From assembly GCA_028874365.1 (NCBI GenBank), contig JAPPJZ010000056.1, positions 16,956-80,955 on the forward strand: a stretch of 64,000 nucleotides of DNA, in the 5' to 3' direction. Made by a program: the position numbers and the translations under genes. Below the pieces are notes generated by a model. It ran no database searches. It had not been told where the DNA came from and worked only from the letters and a program-made list of their open reading frames with translations. Positions within the stretch are counted from its first letter, which is position 1. Every line of letters begins with the position of its first letter. Shown piece after piece: positions 1 through 8,428 of the stretch. Source of the DNA: Chloroflexota bacterium (lineage in GTDB: Bacteria; Chloroflexota; Dehalococcoidia; Bin125).

Positions 1-684
1 GAAGCCGTATGCCCGCTGGGCGTAGTCGGCCATCAGGCTTCGGAACTCGTCGCTGTAGACGCTGCCGAGGATGTCGTCTTCGGAGACACCGTGCTGAGCC
101 AGGTCCTCTCGGGCGAGATAGATCCTGCCGCGCTCGGCATCCTCCTTGACGTCCCGCATGATGTTCGTGATCTGCAGCGCCTTGCCCATCGCAACCGCCG
201 AGTCGATCGCAAGCTGCGTCTGCGCCCGGTCATAGCCGAAGATGCAGATGCACACCAACCCGATCACCGACGCCGCACGGTAGCAGTACTGTTCGAGCTC
301 TTCGAAGGTCTCGTAGCGCGTGTGCGTGAGGTCCTGCTCCATGCCACGGACGAGCTCCTCGAAATGATCTCGTGGGATCTCATAGCGCTCAACCGCGTCC
401 GCCAGGCCGGTGGCAAGCCAGCCGGGCTCGGCCTCGCCGCCCGAGTAGGCGGCGTGTAGCAGCGTGTGCGCCTGCTCGAGAGCCGCAGCCCGCTCGTCTT
501 GGGTTCCCGCGTCGTCAACGGCGTCGTCGACCGTGCCGGCGTAGGCGTAGGCGGCGTAGATGGCTTGCCGCTTCCGCTGCGGCAGTGCCGAGAACGCGAT
601 GTAGAAGTTCGTCGCTCGTCGGCGCGTAAACGCCTGGCATTCCTGATAGGCATCGGAGACGTGCGGCTCGATTCGGCGTTGCAT
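1..684 (-). CDS. hpnD: Presqualene diphosphate synthase HpnD, 3' end outside window
   Basis: This is a trans-isoprenyl diphosphate synthase of the squalene/phytoene synthase family. HpnD condenses two farnesyl diphosphates to presqualene diphosphate for hopanoid synthesis. The 228 visible residues from the ATG at 684 show both aspartate-rich motifs: DDAVD at about residues 53-58 and DVKED at 178-182, after QITNIMR. The reading frame is still open at base 1, so the C-terminus lies outside. It starts 7 nt after the stop of hpnC, which implies one transcript. The HpnD rather than generic phytoene synthase assignment rests on the adjacent HpnC and the nearby squalene-hopene cyclase. No HpnE-type oxidoreductase is seen in the window. 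Confidence 0.88.
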   Translation of the reverse strand, partial: MQRRIEPHVSDAYQECQAFTRRRATNFYIAFSALPQRKRQAIYAAYAYAGTVDDAVDDAGTQDERAAALEQAHTLLHAAYSGGEAEPGWLATGLADAVERYEIPRDHFEELVRGMEQDLTHTRYETFEELEQYCYRAASVIGLVCICIFGYDRAQTQLAIDSAVAMGKALQITNIMRDVKEDAERGRIYLAREDLAQHGVSEDDILGSVYSDEFRSLMADYAQRAYGF

Positions 685-691
685 CGTGGCG

Positions 692-1612
692 TCAGCCTAG
701 TTTCAGTCGCGCCGCCGCGCGCAAGGCGAGCCAGGCGCGAGTCGATTTGCCGACCCGCGGCCGGCGGCTCAGCGTGTCGTAGTCCTGGCGTTCAATCGCC
801 TTGAGCACGGCCCGTCCGCCGTCCGTGAACAGGCGCAGGTCAATCGCCAGCTCTCGCGGGACCTCTTGGATCAAGCGCTCGCCCTTGCGAAACCAGACCT
901 CGGCCCGGTCGACCTGGAAGCGCATCATCGTGCGGAAGTCGTCCGGACACTGTTTCTGGCGAATGCCTTCGGCGATCTCCTCCTCCGAGAGGCCGAAGCG
1001 GCGGATGTCCTCGAGCGGCAGGTAGATCCGCCCCGAGTCGAGGAAGTCGCGTCGCACATCCTGCCAGTGATTGGCAATCTGCAGCGCCGTGCAGGTCGCA
1101 TCCGAGAGATCGCGCCGGTACCGACCCTCCTCGGTTTCGGTATCGATGTCCCAGAGGGCGAGCACCATCTCGCCGACAGGATTCGCCGACAGGTCACAGT
1201 ACGCGAGCACGTCCTGGAACGTCTCGTAGCGGGACTTGCGTTGATCGAGCCGGTTCGCCTCGATCAGGCGACGAAACGGATCGGCGCGCAGCGGCTTTTG
1301 CTCAGCCACCTGTCGCAATGCCACGTTGATCGGGTGCTGCGGCTGCGATCCGTCGAACGCGCGCTCCAGGTCGACTTGCCACGTGTCAAGACGCTCCAGC
1401 CGTTCGCTCGGCGAGCCCTCAGACTCGTCCCCGAGGTTGTCCGTGAAGCGGCAAAAGGCGTAGACCGCGAACATCGGCGCCCGCAGCTCGCGCGGTAGAA
1501 ACCAGCTGACCACGGTGAAGTTCTCGCCGTGCCGACGCGTGTAGCGCCGACACCAGCGGAGCGCATCGTCTGCGCTCCCTTCAAACGCGATGCTCTGAGG
1601 CGTCGTCGTCAT
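692..1612 (-). CDS. hpnC: Hydroxysqualene synthase HpnC
   Basis: A second squalene/phytoene synthase family enzyme of 306 residues. In the HpnCDE route HpnC converts presqualene diphosphate to hydroxysqualene. The N-terminal region reads RRHGENFTVVSWFLPRELR, characteristic of HpnC. The first aspartate motif is DNLGDE near residue 60 and the second is DVRRD after NHWQ near residue 184. The gene lies between the dodecin gene (24 nt upstream) and hpnD (7 nt downstream). There is no strong ribosome-binding site, but the start matches family length. Function is inferred from motifs and the hopanoid neighbourhood. Confidence 0.88.
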   Translation of the reverse strand: MTTTPQSIAFEGSADDALRWCRRYTRRHGENFTVVSWFLPRELRAPMFAVYAFCRFTDNLGDESEGSPSERLERLDTWQVDLERAFDGSQPQHPINVALRQVAEQKPLRADPFRRLIEANRLDQRKSRYETFQDVLAYCDLSANPVGEMVLALWDIDTETEEGRYRRDLSDATCTALQIANHWQDVRRDFLDSGRIYLPLEDIRRFGLSEEEIAEGIRQKQCPDDFRTMMRFQVDRAEVWFRKGERLIQEVPRELAIDLRLFTDGGRAVLKAIERQDYDTLSRRPRVGKSTRAWLALRAAARLKLG

Positions 1613-1636
1613 CGCCGCGTAGTGCCAGCCGCCCGG

Positions 1637-1876
1637 TTATTCCTTCTCGAGGTCCGCCGGGTCGAGGACGCGGAAGCCCACGCCCAGCTTGACCTGGAAC
1701 CAGCCGATCTCGCCCTCGTGCATCGCCCCGCGGATCTCCCGGACCTCAAACCAGTCCAGGTTGCGCAGCGTCTCGCCGGCTCGCTCGATCGCGTTGCGAA
1801 TCGCCTGGTCAACGCCGTCCGGCGAGGAGCCGACAAGCTCGACGATCTTGTACGTGTGGTCTCGATGTTCCGCCAT
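1637..1876 (-). CDS. Dodecin family flavin-binding protein
   Basis: A 79-residue protein with the dodecin signature HTYKIVELVGSSPDGVDQAI, then a helix and NLDWFEVREIRG. Dodecins form hollow dodecamers that store or buffer flavins. I chose the ATG at 1876 over the one at 1894 because GGAGG sits 5 nt upstream of it and the shorter product matches the usual dodecin length of roughly 70 residues. It sits in the hopanoid operon between a GNAT gene and hpnC. A link to a flavin-dependent squalene-forming step is speculation. Confidence 0.9.
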   Translation of the reverse strand: MAEHRDHTYKIVELVGSSPDGVDQAIRNAIERAGETLRNLDWFEVREIRGAMHEGEIGWFQVKLGVGFRVLDPADLEKE

Positions 1877-1904
1877 ACCGTCCTCCAGTTCCATCTACCC
1901 GTGG

Positions 1905-2600
1905 CTATCCCGCTCCGAGCTCGTGGTCGAGGATCTCGTAGCAGGCCCAGCAGAGCTGTTTGCCCTGCATTGGGATGAGCGTCAGCACCGGCAGCCCGCA
2001 TTCCTCGCAGACCAGCCGCTGATTGGTATCGAACCGCATCACCACCAGGTCGTGCAATTCGCCGTCGGACGAGGCCACGTGACGCGTCAGCACCGCGTCC
2101 TCGACGAAGCCGAGGCGTTCGAAGATCTTCCGCGCACCCACCTGGTCGGGCGTCATCTGCGCGATGATCTTGGCCACGTCGTCGTTCAGCGCGCTCTCAA
2201 ACGCCAGACCAAGCAGGATGTGTCCCAATCCGAGCCGGCGGGCAGTGACGTCAACCATCACGCGAATCTCGGCGACGTGACGCGTCCAGCGCAGGCGGCC
2301 GCGCTCGATCGTCGTGTAGCCGATGATCGCGCCGCTCTCCTCGGCCACCACCGAGCGAACCCGCCCCGCTTCGGTTTCGTGGATCCAGTCGCCGATGTCG
2401 GCGACGTTCGTGATGTCGCGTTCCTGGAACAGCAGGTCCTCGTTCGGTTGGCGGCGGCCAAAGTCCAACAGCGCGTTGCCGTCGTCGCTGGCCAGATAGC
2501 GCAGTTTGATCGTTCGATCACCGCGCCGCATGTCGAGAGGCAGCTGGTGGATCTCAATATCGGCGCCGGTGCTCTCTTGCGCACCTTGTGCGGTTGTCAT
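1905..2600 (-). CDS. GNAT acetyltransferase with C-terminal zinc-ribbon-like tail
   Basis: A 231-residue protein. The central part has GNAT features: an acetyl-CoA pyrophosphate-binding loop RRLGLG after the strand AEIRVMVDV, then a C-terminal ERLGF motif. The last 40 residues carry CEEC and CWAC pairs, which look like a four-cysteine zinc ribbon and are not part of the standard GNAT fold. The ATG at 2600 is preferred over 2624 because GGGAGGGGG lies just upstream. The acetylated substrate is unknown. It is probably cotranscribed with dodecin, hpnC and hpnD (28 nt to dodecin). The 121 nt upstream, after the cyclase stop, may hold its own promoter. Confidence 0.75.
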   Translation of the reverse strand: MTTAQGAQESTGADIEIHQLPLDMRRGDRTIKLRYLASDDGNALLDFGRRQPNEDLLFQERDITNVADIGDWIHETEAGRVRSVVAEESGAIIGYTTIERGRLRWTRHVAEIRVMVDVTARRLGLGHILLGLAFESALNDDVAKIIAQMTPDQVGARKIFERLGFVEDAVLTRHVASSDGELHDLVVMRFDTNQRLVCEECGLPVLTLIPMQGKQLCWACYEILDHELGAG

Positions 2601-2721
2601 GCTGCCCCCTCCCATCGAGTGCAATGCCCTGGATCGTGATCTGTCATGCTAGCCGTTCTCAGAGTCGGCCCTCTTGACATCACGACGCCAGGGGCTCACG
2701 AATCGCATCGACGCAGCGTGT

Positions 2722-4656
2722 CTATCGCGGAGCGATCGCCCGTTCGTATCGTCCCAGCGCCATCAGCGGGAAGTAGTGGCGGTACAGGTGATAGTTGATC
2801 ATGAAATCGCTGGGGAATCCGGTGCCGGTGAACTCAGGTTCGTCCCACGTGCCGTCCTCGCGTTGCCGTTCGACGAGGTACTGGACGCCGCGCGCGACCG
2901 ACTCGTGTTCCGCTTCGCCCGCCGCAATCAACGCCATCAGCGCCCAGGCGGTCTGTGAAGGCGTCGACGGTCCCAGGCCGCGCAACGACGGATCTGCGTA
3001 CGTATCGCAGGACTCGCCCCAGCCGCCGTCCGCAAGCTGGTGGCGAAACAGCCACTCCACCGCCTTGCGCACCGGCGGCGCCGACATCGGCTCGCCCAGT
3101 GTGTTGAGCGCGGGCAGTGCGGCGCCCAGACCGTAGATGTAGTTGACTCCCCATCGACCCCACCACGAGCCGTCCGGCTCCTGCAGTTCGTAGAGGAACC
3201 GCAAGCCTCGGCTCGCGGGCGGATACTGCCCGCTGTAGCCGAGCTGGCCGATGTACTCCAGCGCGTGGGCGGTGACATCGGCGGTAGGCGGGTCGAGCAG
3301 TTCGCCGAAATCGGCGAACGGGATATCCGCGAGAAACGTCTTCTCGTTGTCGACATCGAACGCGCCCCAACCGCCGTTCGACGACTGCATCGAGAGCATC
3401 CAGTGCAACCCCCGGTCGAGCGCGAGTTGGCGCTCGGATTCCAGACCCGGCAGCGGAATCCGCTCCAGCGCCATCATCACCACCGCCGTGTCGTCGACAT
3501 CGGGATAGACGTCGTTGTCGAACTCGAACGCCCAGCCGCCCGGCGGTGTATCGGGGTTCTTCACCTGCCAGTCGCCGCCCGACAGCACCTGCTCCCGCAG
3601 CATCCAGCGGGCCGCGTCCTGCAGCGCCGGATGTTGCGGATCGAGGCCGGCGTCAAGCAGACCGAGCGCCGCGAGGCAGGTATCCCACACCGGTGACTGA
3701 CAGCTCTCTGTCCACACCTGCTCGCCGCTCGAGCTGTTGCGCTTCCATGTGAAGCGCTCGAATCCGGCAAGCGCTCGGCGGATCACAGGATGGTCGAGCG
3801 AATATCCCATCGCTCGCAACGCGAGCACCGCGTAGACCCACGGCGGTTGAATCCCGCCCCAGCAGCCATCCGCCTCCTGACGATCGAGCAACCAGCGCTC
3901 CGAAAACGCCAGCGCTCGGTGTTCGAACGGCCTGATCCGATTGCGGTCCAGCAGCCGAAGCAACGAATCGAAGACATAAAGCGCACCCTCCGCCGAGAAC
4001 GGATTCTTCGGCGGCGCGACGGCAAAGCGACGCCGGTCCGACGGCTTGACCCATAGTTCCGGCACCCCCGCGCCGGCCGGCAGCGCGGCCGTCGGCCGCA
4101 GGGTCATGATCACGGTGATTCCGACGACAGTGGCCCGTGCCCAACTGGCGAACTCATAGAGGTTCACCGGCAGCCAGGACGGCAACAAGTTGATCCACGG
4201 CGGCATCGCCGGCAACCGATCCCAGTCGAACTCCCCAAATAGAGCCAGCCAGATCTTCGTGAACACGCGGGCCCGGACGATCCCGCCCTGGTCGAGAATC
4301 CACTCACGCGCCCGACTCATGTGCGGCGAGTCGGGATCGTCACCGGCCAGCTTGAGCGCGAAGTACGCCTCGACCGACGTCGAAACATCTCCGGGTCCGT
4401 TGAGATACTGAGCCCAGAATCCCTCCGGCCGCTGTTGCCCACGGATGTACCGCGCGATGCCATCCCATTGCTGCCGGTCGGCAACGCCAAGGTGATGCGT
4501 GAGCAGCAGGTACTCCGCCGTGATCGACGCGTTCGACTCCAGTTCGCCCCACCAATACCCCGCCGGATCCTGCTCCTCGATCAGCCAGTCTGTGGCCCGC
4601 TTGATCGTGCGGCTCAGTGCCGCGTCGGGGACCTGCGCGCGCGAGACCGTGGTCAT
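2722..4656 (-). CDS. shc: Squalene-hopene cyclase
   Basis: A 644-residue class II triterpene cyclase that protonates squalene and cyclises it to hopene/hopanol at the membrane. The catalytic acid motif DVDD is near residue 385 (YPDVDDTAVV). Several QW repeats are visible, including QSSNGGWGAFD, QEPDGSWWGRWG and QLADGGWGES. A hydrophobic stretch at about 165-190 could be the membrane-inserting region. Length matches bacterial SHC. It starts 9 nt after the stop of the polyprenyl synthase, so the two are surely cotranscribed. With HpnC and HpnD nearby, a hopanoid product is the natural reading. Confidence 0.95.
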   Translation of the reverse strand: MTTVSRAQVPDAALSRTIKRATDWLIEEQDPAGYWWGELESNASITAEYLLLTHHLGVADRQQWDGIARYIRGQQRPEGFWAQYLNGPGDVSTSVEAYFALKLAGDDPDSPHMSRAREWILDQGGIVRARVFTKIWLALFGEFDWDRLPAMPPWINLLPSWLPVNLYEFASWARATVVGITVIMTLRPTAALPAGAGVPELWVKPSDRRRFAVAPPKNPFSAEGALYVFDSLLRLLDRNRIRPFEHRALAFSERWLLDRQEADGCWGGIQPPWVYAVLALRAMGYSLDHPVIRRALAGFERFTWKRNSSSGEQVWTESCQSPVWDTCLAALGLLDAGLDPQHPALQDAARWMLREQVLSGGDWQVKNPDTPPGGWAFEFDNDVYPDVDDTAVVMMALERIPLPGLESERQLALDRGLHWMLSMQSSNGGWGAFDVDNEKTFLADIPFADFGELLDPPTADVTAHALEYIGQLGYSGQYPPASRGLRFLYELQEPDGSWWGRWGVNYIYGLGAALPALNTLGEPMSAPPVRKAVEWLFRHQLADGGWGESCDTYADPSLRGLGPSTPSQTAWALMALIAAGEAEHESVARGVQYLVERQREDGTWDEPEFTGTGFPSDFMINYHLYRHYFPLMALGRYERAIAPR

Positions 4657-4665
4657 CGGCGATCC

Positions 4666-5718
4666 TCAGCGATCCCGTTCCAGCGTGAACAGCGCCAGCT
4701 CTTCCAGATCGGCAACCGCCTCCGGCCGAGGCTGGCAAGCGGCAAGCTCGCCTCGGAACGCCTCATACTCCTCACGCGCCGCGCGGTCGGTAGCAGCGTC
4801 CGCCCCCACCTCACTCAGCAGACTGTGGATCCATTGGACCTGTTCGTCGGGAAGCTCAGCGCCATCGCCTCCAAGTTCGCGGCCGTAGATCTCCGCAAGC
4901 TCCTGCCTCGCGGCGGACGGCGCATGACTCAACGCATAGAGAATCGGATACGACTTCTTCCGCCGCCGGATATCGGCGTCGGTCGGCTTGCCCAACGCGC
5001 CCGGATCCGCCCAGATCCCGAGCCAGTCATCCCGCATCTGGAAGCACCGACCCAGCCGCACGCCCGCGCGGTCGAGCGTGTCCGCCTGCTCCGCCGACGC
5101 TCCCGCGAGCGTCGCCCCAATCGCCAGCGACACGCCCATCATCGCGCCCGTCTTCCGTTCCACCATCGCCAGGTATTCGTCAACCTCAACATCCAGCCGC
5201 TGCTCGAAAGTCAGGTCGAGGTACTGACCCTCGATCATCAGCATCGTCGCCTGGTTCAGACGGCGGATCGATTCGACCACCGACTCCGCTGACGCCCCGT
5301 GGATCAACGCGCGTCTCAGGGCCGCGTCTGCCAGCTCGCGCATCAGATCGCCCGTGTTGATCGCCTGAGCAATCCCCCATACGCGCCAGACCGTCGGCCG
5401 CCCGCGCCGCTCCGCATCCCCGTCCTGAACGTCGTCGTGCACGAGCGAGAAATTGTGGACCATCTCGACCGCGGCCGCTCCAGACGCGGCGCGGCGCTGG
5501 GCATCGGCGTCGCTGCTGATCGCCTCTGCGCCGAGCATGGTCAGAGCCGCGCGCGCCCCTTTGCCCGAAGCGTCGGCCGGACGACCCGCTTCATCGAGCC
5601 AGCCCAGCGCGTAGCGCGCCATGTCGTAGATCGGCAGAGCAACCTCGGGGAATGACGCCCGCATCTCCTCCTGCACCAGAGCGTGATAGCGCGTCAACGA
5701 GGAGGGAGTAGCGCTCAT
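4666..5718 (-). CDS. Trans-polyprenyl diphosphate synthase (FPP/GGPP type)
   Basis: A 350-residue head-to-tail prenyltransferase that elongates allylic diphosphates with IPP. The first aspartate-rich motif is HDDVQDGD near residue 95. The second is shortened to RDDWLGIW, as in several bacterial subfamilies. The start at 5718 overlaps the Fur stop (ATGA) and has AGGA just upstream, so it is chosen over the ATG at 5754. Chain length cannot be read from sequence. FPP is expected from the adjacent squalene pathway, but GGPP is possible. Confidence 0.88.
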   Translation of the reverse strand: MSATPSSLTRYHALVQEEMRASFPEVALPIYDMARYALGWLDEAGRPADASGKGARAALTMLGAEAISSDADAQRRAASGAAAVEMVHNFSLVHDDVQDGDAERRGRPTVWRVWGIAQAINTGDLMRELADAALRRALIHGASAESVVESIRRLNQATMLMIEGQYLDLTFEQRLDVEVDEYLAMVERKTGAMMGVSLAIGATLAGASAEQADTLDRAGVRLGRCFQMRDDWLGIWADPGALGKPTDADIRRRKKSYPILYALSHAPSAARQELAEIYGRELGGDGAELPDEQVQWIHSLLSEVGADAATDRAAREEYEAFRGELAACQPRPEAVADLEELALFTLERDR

Positions 5719-6164
5719 CGTTCCTGCTCGTGCGCCCGCGCACTGTCGGCGCATTCGCGGCAGCGACCGTAGACGGCCCAGTGGTCCGGGTCGGCCTCAA
5801 AGCCGAACTCCGACTGCAGTTGAATCGCGAACTCCGACAGGAAGTCGTGCGGCAGTTCGCTCAAGACCCCGCAGGCAGTGCAGACCAGGTGATGGTGCGG
5901 ACGCTCAGTTCTCCAACTGAACGTGCGTTCCCCGCCGCCGAGGTCGGTCTGCGAGACCAGGCCGACGTCGCGCAACTGCGTCAGCGTGCGATAGACCGTC
6001 GACGCGTTCAGTTCCGGTGCCTCCCGCCGAGCGAGCTCAAACACGTCCGACGCCGTGATGTGCTGGTCCGAGTGGCGCAGCACGCTGAGTACCGCGAGAC
6101 GTTGGCGCGTCACGCGCAGCTCCTTGCTGCGCAGCAGATCTTCCGATTCGATCGTGCAGACCAT
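5715..6164 (-). CDS. Fur family metal-dependent transcriptional regulator
   Basis: A 149-residue protein with the N-terminal winged helix (TRQRLAVLSVL, then STVYRTLTQLRDVGLV) and C-terminal metal-binding region (PHHHLVC, CTAC, CREC). The two CxxC pairs indicate a structural zinc site. The family includes Fur, Zur and PerR; which metal or peroxide signal is sensed cannot be decided here. It is embedded between the TolB-like gene (17 nt) and the polyprenyl synthase (ATGA overlap). Its expression is therefore tied to isoprenoid/hopanoid synthesis, an unusual position for a Fur-type gene. Confidence 0.92.
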   Translation of the reverse strand: MVCTIESEDLLRSKELRVTRQRLAVLSVLRHSDQHITASDVFELARREAPELNASTVYRTLTQLRDVGLVSQTDLGGGERTFSWRTERPHHHLVCTACGVLSELPHDFLSEFAIQLQSEFGFEADPDHWAVYGRCRECADSARAHEQER

Positions 6165-6181
6165 CGCCCCCTCAGCCTGTC

Positions 6182-7420
6182 TCAGCCTGTCGTTTCCGGA
6201 AGTCCCGGTGGGAAGAAGGCAATACTACCGGCCGACACGCGCCGCGGCGGCGCGGAACCATCCGTCGGAACGATGTAGGTACCGTTCTGCGGACCAAAGC
6301 CTCGACGGCCGGAACCGCCGTTGCCCAGCGCCAGGCCGGCGAACGTAATCCAGCTGCCGCAGGGACTGATGATCTGGTGCGAGTGCGCGAACTGGTCGTG
6401 GAAATTGAGCATCGTCGCGAACTCCGCCGATGGCTGGAAACGTGCCAGCCGTTCACTGCCGACATACTCGCCTTGGCGGTCGAGCTTGTACTTGGTCAGA
6501 GCGATCATCGTGCTTGAGGGTTGCGGTTCAAAGGCATATAGCGCCCGCCCGTCCGGATCCCAGACGATGCCATTGATCGCCCGATCGATGATCGGCTGCT
6601 GCATGCCGGTAATCGGATCGAGGATGGTCAGGTTGCGCCCTTCCGCATCGCCGGCCGAGAGCGTCAGCACGGCCAGCCGATTGTCGCTGCGCGACGCTAC
6701 GAACGAGGCGGCGCCCGTCAGTTCCATCAGCTCTTCGTGCTCCCCCCTTTCGCCGATCTCGCTGCGTCGCGCGCCGACGATGATCGAACCACCGCCCGGT
6801 CGTGGCTTGGCGAAATAGACCGCCGAGCCGTCAGCCGACCAGGCCGGCGAGCGAAAGCTCGGCCGAACCCGCTGAATCTGGATCGGGCCCTCGGACTCAG
6901 CGGTCAAATCGAACAGGATCAGTTGAGCCGCACGGTGGACGATCACCGCCCGACCATCCGGCGCCCAGGCGAAGTACAACGGTGCGCCATCAACCAGCCG
7001 CCGCGGACGACCCTGGCCGCTGGCCGCCACGAGATTGACGGCCAGTCCACTACCGACGTTGGCAACTACGGCCAGCGCCCGTCCCGAAGGAGCCCAGTTC
7101 ACGTAGTGGGCCAGACCCGCAGCAATGACCTGCCGACCGTCTCGTGGGTTCTGAAAGATCGGTTCGGTCTCTCCGTCCTCGCATGAGGTCCGCCAGAGCT
7201 CCAGCTTGGGGTCATCTCGACGTTGTGACGACGCCGAGACTGCGATGTGTTCGCCGTTGGGCGACCACGAGGGCCACATGAAAACCATGCCCTCGGCCTT
7301 CATGTCCAGGCGCTTCTCAAGATCCGCCGTCCAGTCCGCCCCCTCCCCCGAGATGCGGGCGATCTGGAGCGAGGCGTCGTCTGAGATCAACGCGAGCGGC
7401 GTCGACGTCATGTCACTCAC
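6182..7420 (-). CDS. TolB-like / WD40-like beta-propeller protein
   Basis: A 412-residue protein of repeated propeller blades of the TolB/PD40 type. Recurring units include PSWSPNGEHIAV, VNWAPSGRALAVV, FAWAPDGRAVIV, PAWSADGSAVYF and IVWDPDGRALYAF. No signal peptide or membrane segment is evident, so it is probably cytoplasmic, unlike Gram-negative TolB. The start overlaps the stop of the cobalamin adenosyltransferase (ATGA) and 17 nt separate it from fur. Its job is unknown; scaffolding or ligand sensing are guesses. Confidence 0.8.
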   Translation of the reverse strand: MSDMTSTPLALISDDASLQIARISGEGADWTADLEKRLDMKAEGMVFMWPSWSPNGEHIAVSASSQRRDDPKLELWRTSCEDGETEPIFQNPRDGRQVIAAGLAHYVNWAPSGRALAVVANVGSGLAVNLVAASGQGRPRRLVDGAPLYFAWAPDGRAVIVHRAAQLILFDLTAESEGPIQIQRVRPSFRSPAWSADGSAVYFAKPRPGGGSIIVGARRSEIGERGEHEELMELTGAASFVASRSDNRLAVLTLSAGDAEGRNLTILDPITGMQQPIIDRAINGIVWDPDGRALYAFEPQPSSTMIALTKYKLDRQGEYVGSERLARFQPSAEFATMLNFHDQFAHSHQIISPCGSWITFAGLALGNGGSGRRGFGPQNGTYIVPTDGSAPPRRVSAGSIAFFPPGLPETTG

Positions 7421-7989
7421 GGCGCCGTCGCATCCGCGGTCGAGGCGGGACGCGAGCGAATCGCATCGACGCCCGCCTGTTGCTCCTCGTACCGCGCCAG
7501 ATCGAAGAGCACGGACGACGCGCGATTCAGGTAACGAATGGTCTCATCGTTCACGGGATGCCCGTGTCCCCGCAGGCGAACGGTCTCACGCTCGGCCCGC
7601 CGAATCGTGGTCCGCGCCAGGTCGAGCGCCGCCGACCCGGGCGAACCGCCCGGCAGCACGAACTCGTTCGGTGGCGGCGCGAGTCGTTCCAGCTCGGCCG
7701 CCCAGGCCTCCAGTTGCTCCACGTCGGAACTGTGGGTCGCGAAGTCGTCCGGAATCGGCTTACCCGGCGCGACCGCCAACTCGGCCATGATCAGGTACAG
7801 GCGCCGCTGAATCTCGACAGCGATCTCTCGCGTGCGCGGGTCGCTGGACAACGCGCGACCAAGGCCGAGCGCGGACGAGGCCTCATCGATCGCACCGTAC
7901 GCCTCAGGCTGCGGATGATCCTTGGGGATCCGTCCGCCGCCCCATAGCGTCGTCGAGCCGTCGTCGCCGGAGCGCGTGTAGTGCGGCAT
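7417..7989 (-). CDS. PduO-type ATP:cob(I)alamin adenosyltransferase
   Basis: A 190-residue enzyme that transfers adenosyl from ATP to cob(I)alamin, making coenzyme B12. The N-terminal ATP-binding region has YTRSGDDGSTTL and later YGAIDEASSALG. The C-terminal half carries FVLPGG and RRAERETVRL followed by YLNRASSVLFDLARYEE, all family hallmarks. I use the ATG at 7989, not the longer frame to 8193, because homology begins there. A TACAAT -10 box ends 6 nt upstream, suggesting a leaderless mRNA. It is the first gene of the operon running into the TolB-like, fur, prenyl synthase and cyclase genes. Confidence 0.92.
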   Translation of the reverse strand: MPHYTRSGDDGSTTLWGGGRIPKDHPQPEAYGAIDEASSALGLGRALSSDPRTREIAVEIQRRLYLIMAELAVAPGKPIPDDFATHSSDVEQLEAWAAELERLAPPPNEFVLPGGSPGSAALDLARTTIRRAERETVRLRGHGHPVNDETIRYLNRASSVLFDLARYEEQQAGVDAIRSRPASTADATAP

Positions 7990-7995
7990 GGGCCA

Positions 7996-8001
7996 ATTGT
8001 A
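7996..8001 (-). promoter_or_regulatory. -10 box of the cobalamin adenosyltransferase operon (leaderless)
   Basis: On the minus strand TACAAT occupies 8001-7996, followed by six bases and the ATG at 7989. With a normal distance from -10 to +1, transcription would begin at or next to the start codon. No ribosome-binding site is present. No convincing -35 is visible. Confidence 0.5.
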
Positions 8002-8016
8002 TCCGCGAGTCTGTAT

Positions 8017-8029
8017 CTGCGAATCGCAG
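8017..8029. promoter_or_regulatory. Short perfect inverted repeat (CTGCGA-A-TCGCAG)
   Basis: Perfect 6-bp arms around one central base, located 5 nt past the stop of the 8034-8390 gene and 16-28 nt upstream of the -10 box of the adenosyltransferase. With a one-base centre it cannot form a good RNA hairpin, so a DNA operator near the -35 region is more likely than a terminator. No regulator is assigned. Confidence 0.3.
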
Positions 8030-8033
8030 GAAC

Positions 8034-8390
8034 CTAGTCGACCGCCGCCGGCTGAAGTTCCGTCCACGCCCCAAGCAGCTCCGGAGTCGTGCTGATCCCC
8101 AGGACGATTCGCCCCTTCGCACGCGGGCGCCGATCGTCCACGTAGCCGAGGAACTCGAACAGCGGCTCGCCCTCTGCATCGACCAGCCGCCACGTCTGAT
8201 CTGGCGCATTCGGGTCGAGCAATGCCGAATCGGCTTCGTTGGGCAGCGCGATCACGCGCCCCTGATCAACGCCGCAACCGGCCGGAGCGAACCCCGTCCA
8301 TTCCGCGTCGCTGAGTGCGGTCACCCTTGTCCATTCAGCGCCCGGCGATCGTTGAACCTGCAACTCGCAATGGTCGATACGTCGTGACAT
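8034..8390 (-). CDS. Conserved-looking hypothetical protein, 118 aa
   Basis: I do not recognise a family. The 118-residue product starts MSRRIDHCELQVQRSP, has no signal peptide or membrane segment, and contains beta-rich segments such as KGRIVLGI. Codon use and strand match neighbours, which supports it being real. It lies 38 nt downstream of the macrodomain gene and could share its transcript. Confidence 0.55.
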   Translation of the reverse strand: MSRRIDHCELQVQRSPGAEWTRVTALSDAEWTGFAPAGCGVDQGRVIALPNEADSALLDPNAPDQTWRLVDAEGEPLFEFLGYVDDRRPRAKGRIVLGISTTPELLGAWTELQPAAVD

Positions 8391-8428
8391 GTGGGTCTCC
8401 CGAGTTTGAGCAGTGACCTGCGTTCAGA

